From the NCBI RefSeq assembly GCF_016595245.1, contig NZ_JAENHM010000030.1, forward strand, positions 124,001 to 188,000: a DNA stretch of 64,000 bases, in the 5' to 3' direction. Below are positions 18,274 to 26,593 of this stretch, piece by piece. Source of the stretch: Azospirillum endophyticum. GTDB lineage: Bacteria > Pseudomonadota > Alphaproteobacteria > Azospirillales > Azospirillaceae. The stretch's first letter is position 1, and every line of letters starts with the position of its first letter. Position numbers and translations under genes: made by a program. Under the pieces are notes generated by a model. It worked only from the letters and a program-made list of their open reading frames with translations, was not told where the DNA came from and ran no database searches.

Positions 18274-18972
18274 ATGTCCGCCATCGATACCGTCGTCGTC
18301 CCCATCCACCGTGCCGGCTGGCCCTTCATTGCCGGTTTCGCCGTGGTCTCCCTGGTCCTCGGTCTCGCCGTCTGGGCGCCGCTCGGCTGGATCGGCCTCG
18401 TGCTCACCTTGTGGTGCGCCTATTTCTTCCGCGATCCCGACCGGGTGACACCGACCCGGCCCGGCCTGCTGGTCAGCCCGGCCGACGGGCGCGTCACCAT
18501 GATCGTTCCGGCGGTGCCGCCGAAGGAACTCGGCATGGGGAGCGAGCCGCTGACCCGGATCAGCGTCTTCCTCAACGTCTTCAACGTCCACGTCAACCGC
18601 GTGCCGGCCGATGGAACCATCGTGGCGGCCGAATACCACAAGGGCACCTTCGTCAACGCCGCGCTGGATAAGGCGAGCGACGAGAATGAGCGGATGGCCT
18701 TCCGCCACCGCCTGCCCGACGGGCGCGAGATCGCCTATGTCCAGATCGCCGGTCTGGTGGCGCGTCGCATCCTGTGGTGGGTGAAGGCGGGACAGGAGGT
18801 CAAGGCGGGTGAGCGCTTCGGCCTGATCCGCTTCGGCAGCCGCACCGACATCTACCTGCCGGACGGTGTCGCCCCGCTGGTCTGCGTCGGCCAGACCGCC
18901 ATCGGCGGCGAGACGATCCTGGCCGACCTGAACGGTGCCGAGCCGCAGCGGCAGGGGGACGTGCGTCGATGA
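18274..18972 (+). CDS. psd: Phosphatidylserine decarboxylase proenzyme
   Basis: Converts phosphatidylserine to phosphatidylethanolamine at the inner membrane, the last step of the pathway whose first enzyme is encoded next. The 232-aa protein is the short bacterial type, with two N-terminal hydrophobic helices (about 15-52), S-P-A-D-G (68-72), V-H-V-N-R-V-P (106-112) and the self-cleavage site R-F-G-S-R-T-D (186-192), where Gly188-Ser189 is cut and Ser189 becomes the pyruvoyl group. An ATGA overlap couples it to pssA. Confidence 0.95.
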   Translation: MSAIDTVVVPIHRAGWPFIAGFAVVSLVLGLAVWAPLGWIGLVLTLWCAYFFRDPDRVTPTRPGLLVSPADGRVTMIVPAVPPKELGMGSEPLTRISVFLNVFNVHVNRVPADGTIVAAEYHKGTFVNAALDKASDENERMAFRHRLPDGREIAYVQIAGLVARRILWWVKAGQEVKAGERFGLIRFGSRTDIYLPDGVAPLVCVGQTAIGGETILADLNGAEPQRQGDVRR

Positions 18973-19874
18973 AACGCCCGCCCATCTTCCGCCCGCACCG
19001 CGCCCGCCGACCCGGCCGGCCGCACCCGCGGCTGAAAGGGCTGTCGATCAACCATCTGCTTCCGAACGTGCTGACGGTGCTGGCGCTCTGCTCCGGCCTG
19101 ACCGCGATTCGATTCGCCATGCAGGAGCGGTGGGAGCCGGCGGTCATCGCCATCGTCATCGCGGCCATCCTCGATGCGCTGGACGGCCGGATCGCCCGCC
19201 TGCTGAACGGGCAGAGCAAGTTCGGCGCGGAACTGGACAGCCTGTCCGACGCCATCAGCTTCGGCGTAGCTCCGGCGTTCATGATGTATCTGTGGGGGCT
19301 GAACGGTGCCGGCAGCCTGGGCTGGATCGCCGCCATGGCCTATGCCGTGTGCTGCGCGCTGCGTCTGGCACGCTTCAATTCGCGGCTGGGCGTGGTCGAT
19401 CTGCCGCCCTGGGCCTACAACTACTTCACCGGCGTGCCGGCACCGGCGGGCGCCGGCCTCGTGCTGCTGCCGATGATCCTGGGCTTCGAGACCGGGCCGG
19501 ACTATCCCGGCCATCCGGCCGTCATCGTTCCCTGGACGCTGCTGATCGGCGGACTGATGGTCAGCACCCTGCCGACCTTCTCCTTCAAGGGCGCGCGGGT
19601 GCCGGCCCATTGGGTGGTGCCGGCGCTGGCCGGCGTCGGCCTGCTGGCGGCGATGATGGTCAGCCAGCCCTGGTGGACGCTATCGATCGTCGGAACCGCC
19701 TATATGGTCAGCCTGCCATTCTCCATCCTCCAGTTCCGCAAGCTGCAGCGCGCCGCGGAACTGATGCGGACGGAGATCGACGAGCCGACGCCCGAGTCGC
19801 CCGATGCCGGATCGAGGGAGCTTCAGCCCGGCGCCCCCGTGACGCTGGAGAGCGAGACGCGGAAGCCGGTCTGA
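18969..19874 (+). CDS. pssA: CDP-diacylglycerol-serine O-phosphatidyltransferase
   Basis: Makes phosphatidylserine from CDP-diacylglycerol and serine. The 301-aa membrane protein carries the CDP-alcohol phosphatidyltransferase motif D-G-x2-A-R-x8-G-x3-D-x3-D, with Asp72, Gly73, Ala76, Arg77, Gly86, Asp90 and Asp94. The arginine-rich N-terminus (about 1-25) is cytoplasmic; six to eight helices follow and a hydrophilic tail ends the protein. It starts within the end of psd. The stop codon lies inside a perfect hairpin that probably ends the transcript. Confidence 0.94.
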   Translation: MKRPPIFRPHRARRPGRPHPRLKGLSINHLLPNVLTVLALCSGLTAIRFAMQERWEPAVIAIVIAAILDALDGRIARLLNGQSKFGAELDSLSDAISFGVAPAFMMYLWGLNGAGSLGWIAAMAYAVCCALRLARFNSRLGVVDLPPWAYNYFTGVPAPAGAGLVLLPMILGFETGPDYPGHPAVIVPWTLLIGGLMVSTLPTFSFKGARVPAHWVVPALAGVGLLAAMMVSQPWWTLSIVGTAYMVSLPFSILQFRKLQRAAELMRTEIDEPTPESPDAGSRELQPGAPVTLESETRKPV

Positions 19875-19882
19875 CCGGCTTC
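19862..19882. terminator. Hairpin at the pssA stop codon
   Basis: GAAGCCGGT (19862-19870) pairs perfectly with 19874-19882 around a 3-nt loop that begins the TGA stop. It lies at the junction with the convergent ACT-like gene; T-tracts are weak. Confidence 0.5.
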
Positions 19883-19889
19883 CCCTTCC

Positions 19890-20270
19890 TCATTCCGCGG
19901 CGACCAGCTCCACCACCGGATCGGTGGTGACTGGTTCGGTGGCAGCAAGTTCGCTGACGGTGACATGCGCCACCATCGGGATCTGTCCCAGGGAGCGGCC
20001 GATATGGTCGGTCTCCGCTTTGGGTAGGTCGCCGACCTCCATGGCGATGTCGAGTGTGTCGCCGCTCAGCCGGCTGTGCAGGGCCAAGGGGACCAGTCCA
20101 CGCTTGGCGATGAATTCCAGGATGCGGGGCAGGGTGCCGGGGTCGGAGTCGGCAACCAGGGAAAAGGCGACCCGGCGGCCGGGCGCGGTAAGGCGTGCAT
20201 CCGCGGCGGATGCCGGTACAGCGGGGACGGCCGCAGTCTTCGCGGTCTTGGTGTTCACGGTGCTGGTCAT
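19890..20270 (-). CDS. ACT-domain-like small protein
   Basis: The 126-aa protein has a Thr/Ala-rich N-terminus (about 1-28), then a single beta-alpha-beta-beta-alpha-beta segment (about 33-110) beginning V-A-F-S-L-V-A-D-S-D-P-G-T-L-P-R-I-L-E. The D-P-G-T-L-x-R-I pattern resembles the ligand-binding turn of ACT domains in acetolactate synthase small subunits. No catalytic domain is attached. It could be a free regulatory ACT protein, but this rests on pattern alone. It is convergent with pssA. Confidence 0.6.
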   Translation of the reverse strand: MTSTVNTKTAKTAAVPAVPASAADARLTAPGRRVAFSLVADSDPGTLPRILEFIAKRGLVPLALHSRLSGDTLDIAMEVGDLPKAETDHIGRSLGQIPMVAHVTVSELAATEPVTTDPVVELVAAE

Positions 20271-20436
20271 GGCGTGATCGGGCTTTCAGACGGTTCTGCG
20301 GAATGGACGAGCGAAATCCCCGGCTCTCAAAGGAGAACCGGGCCGCTAATTCGCAGAATCCCGTTGGAAAGATGCATGACCATGCCGATACCCTAGACTG
20401 CAGCGGTCCGGCCGTCAACGAGAGCATATCTGCAAC

Positions 20437-20781
20437 TCAGGCGACGAACTCCAGCAGATCGTCCGGCAACTCGTCCTCGATCGATTCGCGCGGCTGCGGC
20501 AGCGCGACATGGATCTCCGATGGTCCATCGGCAAAAACCACCGGTTGGTAGCCGGGAGGCCGGTCGATGTCGTTGCCGGTCAGGTCGAAGACCATGCGGC
20601 GCGGATCGGTCTGGGCCTGCCGAGACGGATCGGGGTAGCGCTCCGCCACATCGAAAAGGATGTTCTCGGAGAACCGGCGGCGGGTCCTGGCTTCCGGCAC
20701 GGCACCGGCTTGGCCGGGCACCGGCAGGGCGAAATACATCGCGCCGGCCGGTTCCTCATGCAGGCGGATGCCGATGTCGAT
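20437..20781 (-). pseudogene. Truncated tandem copy of the NHLP-type RiPP precursor
   Basis: This frame repeats the C-terminal two-thirds of the leader of the adjacent precursor (offset 439 bp) with scattered substitutions. The region corresponding to the first ~45 residues is missing: an in-frame TGA lies just upstream and the sequence there is unrelated. At the other end, a stop codon follows L-L-E-F-V-A, where the intact copy has the Gly-Gly cleavage site and core peptide. What remains is leader without core. It could still be translated from the internal Met (20739, 100 aa) and act as a decoy or docking peptide, but decay after tandem duplication is simpler. Confidence 0.65.
20440..20781. 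repeat. Tandem direct repeat, unit 1
   Basis: About 340 bp repeated at 20879-21220 with a constant offset of 439 bp and high identity judged by eye. Homology ends at the missing leader start on one side and at the Gly-Gly codons on the other. Confidence 0.8.
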
Positions 20782-20797
20782 GGTTTTCCGTCAACAA

Positions 20798-21346
20798 CTA
20801 CCTGTACTTGTCCTCGGTGGCTTGCATGGTCGCGCTATTTGCGCCGGCCCGGCTGTTGCAGGGGGAAGGGGCGCCGCCGGCGACGAATTCCAGCAGATCG
20901 TCCGGCAACTCGTCCTCGATCGATTCTGACGGCTGCGGCAGCACGACATGGATCTCCGACGGCCCATCGGTAAAAATCACCGGCTGGTAGCCGGGAGGCA
21001 GGTCGACGTCGTTGCCGGTCAGGTCGAAGAACATGCGGCGCGGATCGGTCCGGGCCTGCCGAGACAGATCGGGGTGGCGCTCCGCCACATCGAAAAGGAT
21101 GTTCTCGAAGAACTGGCGGCGGGTCCTGGCTTCCGGCACGGCACCGGCTTGGCCGGGCACCGGCAAGGCGAAATACATCGCGCCGGCCGGTTCCTCATGC
21201 AGGCGGATGCCTACGTCGCCGAGCGGGCGTCCGAGGATGCGTTCTATACTGCCGCGCGGATCGGCCAGCAGGTGGGAGCGGACCACCGGATCGGCGGCGG
21301 CTTCTTCGATATGGCGCTTGTCGGCGATGCTGAGGAAAGCGGTCAT
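20798..21346 (-). CDS. NHLP-leader RiPP precursor peptide (nitrile hydratase-related leader)
   Basis: The 182-aa product has the hallmarks of an NHLP/TOMM-type precursor. It opens with a leader segment like the nitrile hydratase alpha subunit (A-D-P-V-V-R-S-H-L-L-A-D-P, about 18-30, then R-L-H-E-E). A second beta-rich module ends S-E-I-H-V-V-L-P-Q-P, an acidic helix and L-P-D-D-L-L-E-F-V-A-G-G at 147-158. Gly157-Gly158 is the expected leader peptidase site. The 24-residue remainder is Ser/Ala/Asn/Thr-rich with a single Cys163. No modifying enzyme, C39 peptidase or exporter is nearby, so it is an orphan precursor. Start taken at M-T-A-F (21346); an upstream in-frame ATG at 21391 is less likely. 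Confidence 0.75.
   Translation of the reverse strand: MTAFLSIADKRHIEEAAADPVVRSHLLADPRGSIERILGRPLGDVGIRLHEEPAGAMYFALPVPGQAGAVPEARTRRQFFENILFDVAERHPDLSRQARTDPRRMFFDLTGNDVDLPPGYQPVIFTDGPSEIHVVLPQPSESIEDELPDDLLEFVAGGAPSPCNSRAGANSATMQATEDKYR
20879..21220. repeat. Tandem direct repeat, unit 2
   Basis: Second unit of the ~340-bp tandem duplication, lying inside the intact precursor gene. Its boundaries match leader residues about 43-156. Confidence 0.8.
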
Positions 21347-21447
21347 GACGGTCGTCTCGCGTAGCGAATACCTATGTTGGAGAGCATACAATTTGCAATC
21401 CTATGATTAGCAAGTGGAACCTGTGACCATCCTGCCCTGATACGATC

Positions 21448-22377
21448 GTGCAGCCCATGCCCGGCCCATCCGCCGCCAACCCGCCTTCCCCGGCCCTTCC
21501 ACCCCATCGGATCGCGACACTGCAAGGCGATGCCAGCGCCTTCGCGCGGCTGACCTATCCGGCCTACCGGAATATGCTGGCTCCGGTCGGCATCGGCACC
21601 GTCGCGTTCGGGGCCTGGATCGGCGACGCCCCCGTCGGGCTGATCCTGGCGTGCCGGGAAGAGGGCCGGACGACGTTGCTGTCGGTATCGGTCGCTTCCG
21701 GCTGGCGACGTTGCGGGATCGGAGGGCGGCTGATGGAGATGCTGGCAGCGGCGGTTCCTGCGGGGGAGCGGCTGACCGCCACCTATTCCTCCCGTTTGCC
21801 GGCGCGAGCGGCCTTCGAAGGGCTGTTGCGGCGGTGTGGCTGGGGCGCGCCGGTGCTGCAATCGATGCGAGCGGCCGGTACGCCTCGGGCGGTGCTGGAC
21901 TGGGCGAAGGCGCATTCTCCGGCGCTGCGGGTGTTGCGCAGCTACGGCTTGGCGCTCTGGCGCGACGCGACCCCGGACGACCGGGCCGAGGTGGAGCAGC
22001 TGATCGGGTCGGGTGCCATTGCCGCCGAATTCAGTCCCTTCGCCATGGCGGCGCAGTTCGAGCATTGGCCCGACAACAGCTGGTTGGTGCGCCGGGAAGG
22101 CAAGGTGATCGGATGGATGTTCGCGCGGTTGGAGCTCCCCGACACAGTCTGGTACCACGGTGCGGCGGTGCGCCGTGACGTCGAGCATCTCGGCCCATTG
22201 CTGTTGATGTTCCACCGCGTCCATCAGGTCGCCGCCGAGCGGCTGGGGCCGGACAGCACATGGCGGATCGACAGCTTCCCGCGCACCCCGGCCATGCTGG
22301 CCTTCATGCGCCGCCGGGTTGCAGCCTTCGCCGGCTTCGTCGACGAGCTGTATCGCGTGGACCGGACGCAGGGTTAG
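21448..22377 (+). CDS. GNAT N-acetyltransferase, two-domain
   Basis: The 309-aa protein has a GNAT fold in its N-terminal half, with the acetyl-CoA motif S-V-A-S-G-W-R-R-C-G-I-G-G-R-L (about 81-95; Arg87-Arg88, Gly90, Gly92 fit R/Q-x-x-G-x-G/A). The C-terminal half looks like a second, degenerate acetyltransferase-type domain with Trp/His-rich strands but no second acetyl-CoA motif. It is divergent from the RiPP precursor with about 100 bp between, which suggests shared control or a modifying role, unproven. The start may be GTG 21448 or ATG 21457; no good RBS is seen. Confidence 0.8.
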   Translation: MQPMPGPSAANPPSPALPPHRIATLQGDASAFARLTYPAYRNMLAPVGIGTVAFGAWIGDAPVGLILACREEGRTTLLSVSVASGWRRCGIGGRLMEMLAAAVPAGERLTATYSSRLPARAAFEGLLRRCGWGAPVLQSMRAAGTPRAVLDWAKAHSPALRVLRSYGLALWRDATPDDRAEVEQLIGSGAIAAEFSPFAMAAQFEHWPDNSWLVRREGKVIGWMFARLELPDTVWYHGAAVRRDVEHLGPLLLMFHRVHQVAAERLGPDSTWRIDSFPRTPAMLAFMRRRVAAFAGFVDELYRVDRTQG

Positions 22378-22482
22378 AGGCGCTCCACTGTTCCGAAAGA
22401 ACGGGAGTGTCCCGTTCGGGGAGCGCCGGAGGTGCCGCATCCTCCCTTGGTGGTGCCGCGCGGTCACGTTCGAGCCTGACAG

Positions 22483-22507
22483 GAACAAACTCCACGGGAT
22501 CCCGTTC
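22483..22507 (+). promoter_or_regulatory. EcfG-type general stress promoter
   Basis: GGAAC (22483-22487) and CGTT (22504-22507) are separated by 16 bp, an exact match to the alphaproteobacterial EcfG consensus GGAAC-N16/17-CGTT. It lies 47 bp before the DUF3309 start codon, an appropriate distance. Confidence 0.6.
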
Positions 22508-22554
22508 AGGTCCCGCTTGTCCGTCACAAACGCTCCACCAGAAGGGAGAAGGCC

Positions 22555-22710
22555 ATGCTCGGCACGATTCTACTCATCATCCTCATTCTGCTGCTTCTCG
22601 GTGCCGTTCCGGCTTGGCCGCACAGCCGCGGCTGGGGCTATGGTCCCAGCGGCATCATCGGCGTGCTGGCGATCGTCCTGATCGTCCTGCTGCTGATGGG
22701 CCGGATCTGA
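22555..22710 (+). CDS. DUF3309 family small membrane peptide, 51 aa
   Basis: A 51-aa peptide with two hydrophobic helices (about 2-18 and 33-49) joined by P-A-W-P-H-S-R-G-W-G-Y-G-P-S-G, the recognisable DUF3309 signature. Function unknown; the family is widespread in alphaproteobacteria and often stress-linked. GAAGGGAGAAGG just before ATG 22555 is a strong RBS. The upstream EcfG-type site suggests induction in the general stress response. It converges on another small membrane protein gene. Confidence 0.85.
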   Translation: MLGTILLIILILLLLGAVPAWPHSRGWGYGPSGIIGVLAIVLIVLLLMGRI

Positions 22711-22718
22711 TCCGCGGC

Positions 22719-22949
22719 CTATCGGTTTGATGCGTGACGGGGCCGGCGGAGCGCGAACATCAGCCATCCGACCGGCCCCAGCATCAGAACCATGACCAGC
22801 CATCCGGCGCGCGGCCCGAAGGGGCAGCGCGACCCGGCCGGCGGGCGCCAACCGCCGCCGCGGCGCGACAGCGCCACATGCAGCAGCGGCAGCCCGTAGA
22901 CGGCGAACAGGATCAGCCAGGGAATCGCGGCGGTGAGATCGGCGTTCAT
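22719..22949 (-). CDS. Small two-helix membrane protein, 76 aa
   Basis: The 76-aa protein has an N-terminal hydrophobic helix (about 6-27), a basic Gly/Arg-rich loop, and a second helix (about 48-66) ending G-P-V-G-W-L-M-F. The two-helix form and G-P-x-G-W-x-x-F ending recall the short phospholipase D N-terminal (PLDc_N) type membrane proteins, but the match is weak. It converges on the DUF3309 gene with 8 bp between stops. Confidence 0.6.
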   Translation of the reverse strand: MNADLTAAIPWLILFAVYGLPLLHVALSRRGGGWRPPAGSRCPFGPRAGWLVMVLMLGPVGWLMFALRRPRHASNR

Positions 22950-23109
22950 CGCCGGACGTTAGCATCATTCCCCGGCCTGTTGCGACCGATCGTCACGCCA
23001 TCTTGCGGCTGCATGCAGCCTCGATTGCGTTCCGCGCGGGGCAACGAGGTTGAAGCCGGCAGGGACTTTCGACTAGGGTCGTCGACGAGATCGTCCGAAG
23101 GGCCTAGCC

Positions 23110-23589
23110 ATGGCACTGGAAATCGAGCGGCGCTTTCTGGTCCGCAAGGATGTCCGGCACCTCTGCCGGAACGGCGTCCGAATCCTTCAGGGATATCTGC
23201 CGTCCGACGGCACCAATACGGTCCGTGTCCGCATCGCGGAGGACTGCGCCACCCTGACCATCAAATCGCGGAAACGGGGAGCCTGCCGGGACGAGGAGGA
23301 GCATCCGCTTGCGCTGGATTTCGCCCGTCAGCTCCTGCTCCATGGCTGCGAAGGACGGGTGATCGAAAAGACCCGCTATCGCCATAGCCAGGACGGCCTG
23401 TGCTGGGAGATCGACGTCTTCCACGGCGAGAATGACGGCCTCGTCATCGCCGAGGTCGAATTGGACGCTCCGGATCAGGCGGTGCCGCTGCCGGACTGGA
23501 TCGGCGCGGAGGTCACCACGCTGCGCGCCTACGGCAATTCCGCCCTGTCCCGCGCTCCGATCCGGCGCCGGTCCGCCGCGGCCGCTTGA
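23110..23589 (+). CDS. CYTH domain protein (triphosphate tunnel metalloenzyme)
   Basis: The 159-aa protein starts A-L-E-I-E-R-R-F-L-V, the E-x-E-x-x-F signature of CYTH proteins that place acidic residues in a tunnel binding metal and triphosphate. Alternating charged beta strands follow (V-R-V-R-I-A, L-T-I-K-S-R, V-I-E-K-T-R-Y, W-E-I-D-V-F, A-E-V-E-L), as expected. The usual third position of E-x-E-x-K is Arg here. The closest role is inorganic triphosphatase; adenylate cyclase is less likely at this size. It is followed by a hairpin and converges on the chemoreceptor gene. Confidence 0.87.
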   Translation: MALEIERRFLVRKDVRHLCRNGVRILQGYLPSDGTNTVRVRIAEDCATLTIKSRKRGACRDEEEHPLALDFARQLLLHGCEGRVIEKTRYRHSQDGLCWEIDVFHGENDGLVIAEVELDAPDQAVPLPDWIGAEVTTLRAYGNSALSRAPIRRRSAAAA

Positions 23590-23616
23590 CGGGGATGGTC
23601 GGGTCATAAGTTCCAG

Positions 23617-23633
23617 GGCCCGATTTTCGGGCC
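23617..23633. terminator. Hairpin between convergent genes
   Basis: GGCCCGA (23617-23623) pairs with 23627-23633 around TTT, 28 nt after the CYTH stop. No T-tract follows, so its role as a terminator is uncertain. Confidence 0.35.
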
Positions 23634-23742
23634 ATTGGCTCGACGGCCGGGGCATTGCCCCCGATCCTCCACCACGTCCGGCGAGACGATGGAGGAGGGA
23701 ACCCGCCCGAACAGATCCCTCAGACGCCAGGGCCTTGGACGA

Positions 23743-26148
23743 TCAGGCCGTCCTCACCTTGTTCAGGAAACCCTGGACTTCGCCGCGCAGGCGGTCGGCC
23801 TGGGTGGCGAGGGTGCGGCTGGCGTCCAGGACCGCATCGGCGGCGCCGCCGGTCTTGGTGGCGGCAGTGGTCACCTCGGCGATGTTGCGCATCACCTGCT
23901 GGGTGCCTTCGGCGGCCTGCTGGACGTTCTGGGCGATCTCGCGGGTGGCGCTGCCCTGCTGCTCCATCTCCTGGGCGATGTCGGTGACGGTGCCGCTGAT
24001 GGCGGTCACGGCGTCGGAGATGATGCGGATGGCGGCCACGGCGCTGGTGGTGGCGGTCTGCATCTCCGCGACCTGGGCGGAGATCTCCTCGGTCGCCTTG
24101 GCGGTCTGGCCGGCGAGGTTCTTCACCTCGGTCGCCACCACGGCGAAGCCCTTGCCGGCTTCGCCGGCGCGGGCGGCTTCGATCGTGGCGTTGAGTGCCA
24201 GCAGGTTGGTCTGCTCGGCGATCTCGCCGATCAGGCCGACCACATGACCGATCCGCTCGGCGGCGAGCGACAATCCCTCGACGATGCCGTTGGTCTGCAC
24301 CGCCTTGTCCGCGGCGCCCGATGCGGTCGCGGAACTGGCGTTGAGCTGGCGGGAAATCTCGGCGATGGAAGCCGACAGCTCTTCCGCCGCCGCCGCGACG
24401 GTCTGCACATTGGCGGTCGCCTGCTGCGAGGCGGTGGCGACGGCGGTCGACTTCGCGGTGGTCAGCGCCGCGTCCGCCGACATCTCCTGCGCGTCGCGGC
24501 CCAGTGACCCGGCCGATTCGGTCAGCGACAGCACCACCCCCGATACCGCCTGTTCGAAGCCGTTGGCGAATTCGTTCATCGTGCGGCGGCGGTCGGCATC
24601 GATCTGGACGCGCATTTCCTCGCGCTCGCGCTCCATCCGCCGCATCTCCAGGGCGTTGTCCTTGAAGATGGTCATGGCGGCGGCCATGTTGCGCAGCTCG
24701 TCCTTGCGGTCGCTGCCGGGGATGTCGATCGTCAGGTCGCCTTCGGCCAAGCGGCCCATGGCGCCGGTCATGGCGTGCAGCGGGTGGGTGATGGCGCGGT
24801 CGATGATCCAGGCCATCAGCATGCCCAGCATCAGCGCCACCGCGGCGCCTACCGCGATCACCATTCCGGCGCTGGCGCGGCCGGCCTCGCGGTCCTCGCG
24901 CTGCAGGGTGACCAGACGGCCGACCTGACCGCTGACCGTGGCGGACGCCTTGGCCATCGCCGCCGATGCTTCGTGCTGCTTGGCGACCGCCGATGACAGC
25001 GCTGCGAATTCGGAGTCGAAGGCGCGCGCGGCCTCGGTGATGGCGGCGATCAGCGCACGCCCTTCCCGGTCGACCAGAACGGCGCCGGCCTGTCCGGCAA
25101 GCTCCAGGATCTCCTTCACCGCGGCGTCGGCCGTGGTCTTGGCGTCGGCCGTACCGGTCAGCAGGAAGTCGCGCTGGCCCAGCATCGCCGACTGGGCTCC
25201 CTGCACCAGCCGCATCGCCAGGCCGCGCAGCATCACCGCCTCGTTCACCTCGCTCTGGGCATATTTGGAGGCTTCGGTCAGGGCTTCGGTCACCATCGCC
25301 TGGTTCCGCTGCAACTCCATGGCATGCTCCTGGACGCCGCGCGCGGCCTCGTCCAGCCCGCCGGCCACGCCGCCCTCGGTGAGCGCGGCGATCCCCTTGC
25401 CGCGCAGGGCCTGGACGGTGTCGCGATAGGCACGGGCATCGCCGGCGATCCGGGCGGCGAGTTCCTCGTCGTTGGTGCCGACGAGGTCCTTGGCGACGGT
25501 ATCGGTGGTCTGCCCCAGCTCGTCCAGCGCCGCCACGATCCGATCCGCCAACGTCTCGTCCGCGTTGCGGCGCAGTTCGCTCTGCTGGCGCCGGACCTCC
25601 AGCACCCGTTCGATGACGCGGTTCGCGCGCTCGGCCGTATCCATGCTGTGGCGCAGTTCGGCATCGGCGTCGCGCTTGCTGGCCATGTTCAGGTCGTAGC
25701 GTTCCGACTGCTGCTTGCCGATCTTCTCGGCGATCTCGCGCAGTGCGCGGGCGCGCGTCTCCATGCTGGCGGTGCGGGCATGCGCCTCGCCATCCTGGGC
25801 GACGAAATTGGCGAAGGCGGCCCGATAGCCGTCGATGCCCGACAGCACCTCGTCCAGCAGGCGCCGGCCCTCGCCGTCGGTCAGGGCGGTCCGCGTTTCC
25901 TGCGCTTCCGCCTGCAGGGCGTCCAGCATGCCCGGAACATCGGCCGCCGCCTTGGCATCGCGCTCGGTGACGAAGCGTGCCTCCTCCAGCCGTACCGACT
26001 TCAGCCGGGTGTCGAGGTCGGCGGTGTGGGACGCCAGGTCGACCCGTTCGGCATAGGTGCTCAGGCTGTTCCAGCCGACGAACGCGACGCCGACCGTCAG
26101 GAGCAGCACGGCGGCGAAGCCAAGCGCAATGCGCGTTCCGATCGTCAT
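23743..26148 (-). CDS. Methyl-accepting chemotaxis protein
   Basis: An 801-aa transmembrane chemoreceptor that signals to CheA/CheW. Order: first membrane helix (about 8-26), a long helical periplasmic sensor (about 27-417), second helix (about 418-440), HAMP domain (about 441-495, with R-A-I-T-H-P-L and D-E-L-R-N-M), and the cytoplasmic signalling coiled coil with its conserved hairpin [15 protein letters not shown] near residue 663. The sensor is about 390 residues, longer than the usual four-helix bundle, suggesting a helical bimodular or larger sensor. Start at M-T-I-G (26148), preceded by GGGGAG; an upstream ATG would add 8 residues. Confidence 0.93.
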   Translation of the reverse strand: MTIGTRIALGFAAVLLLTVGVAFVGWNSLSTYAERVDLASHTADLDTRLKSVRLEEARFVTERDAKAAADVPGMLDALQAEAQETRTALTDGEGRRLLDEVLSGIDGYRAAFANFVAQDGEAHARTASMETRARALREIAEKIGKQQSERYDLNMASKRDADAELRHSMDTAERANRVIERVLEVRRQQSELRRNADETLADRIVAALDELGQTTDTVAKDLVGTNDEELAARIAGDARAYRDTVQALRGKGIAALTEGGVAGGLDEAARGVQEHAMELQRNQAMVTEALTEASKYAQSEVNEAVMLRGLAMRLVQGAQSAMLGQRDFLLTGTADAKTTADAAVKEILELAGQAGAVLVDREGRALIAAITEAARAFDSEFAALSSAVAKQHEASAAMAKASATVSGQVGRLVTLQREDREAGRASAGMVIAVGAAVALMLGMLMAWIIDRAITHPLHAMTGAMGRLAEGDLTIDIPGSDRKDELRNMAAAMTIFKDNALEMRRMEREREEMRVQIDADRRRTMNEFANGFEQAVSGVVLSLTESAGSLGRDAQEMSADAALTTAKSTAVATASQQATANVQTVAAAAEELSASIAEISRQLNASSATASGAADKAVQTNGIVEGLSLAAERIGHVVGLIGEIAEQTNLLALNATIEAARAGEAGKGFAVVATEVKNLAGQTAKATEEISAQVAEMQTATTSAVAAIRIISDAVTAISGTVTDIAQEMEQQGSATREIAQNVQQAAEGTQQVMRNIAEVTTAATKTGGAADAVLDASRTLATQADRLRGEVQGFLNKVRTA

Positions 26149-26593
26149 GGATTGTGGACTCCCCAATGGCACCGCCTTTGCGGCGACCCTTTCCTGATCA
26201 TTGGGGCGATTGAACCATAGGACGATTGACGTCCGGTTTGATTCAGGTCAGGAAACCGCCTTATTTCAGAAGCGGTCGTGCATCCAGGGCGATGCGCCGG
26301 AAAATACGCGGTGCAAGCGGTCGATCATCTTTTCGTCGCCATGAAGCAAACCGGCCCGCCACCGGGTGCGAGCGTTTGCGTGTCCGGTGAACAGACTGGC
26401 GAAGGCACCGATGCCGATCTGTGCTGCAAGCTCTGTAGTTTGCGCGATTTTGGAGATATTTCCTGGAGAGCGAGCAACCTTGGGATGGTGCGCCCCGGAG
26501 TCGCCCGTCGCCAAAGATCGACCGCCGCCATGGCGACCGTCCGAGCCGCCGCCCGGATGGTGCCGATCGCCCGGTCCCGGTTGGTCCGGCAAA
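26149..26593. other. 445-bp gap between chemoreceptor and queG
   Basis: No gene is supported here. Overlapping short open frames exist on both strands but share no family pattern and have no RBS. The half near the chemoreceptor is less GC-rich and probably contains its promoter. No sigma-54 or sigma-28 consensus was recognised. Confidence 0.55.
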
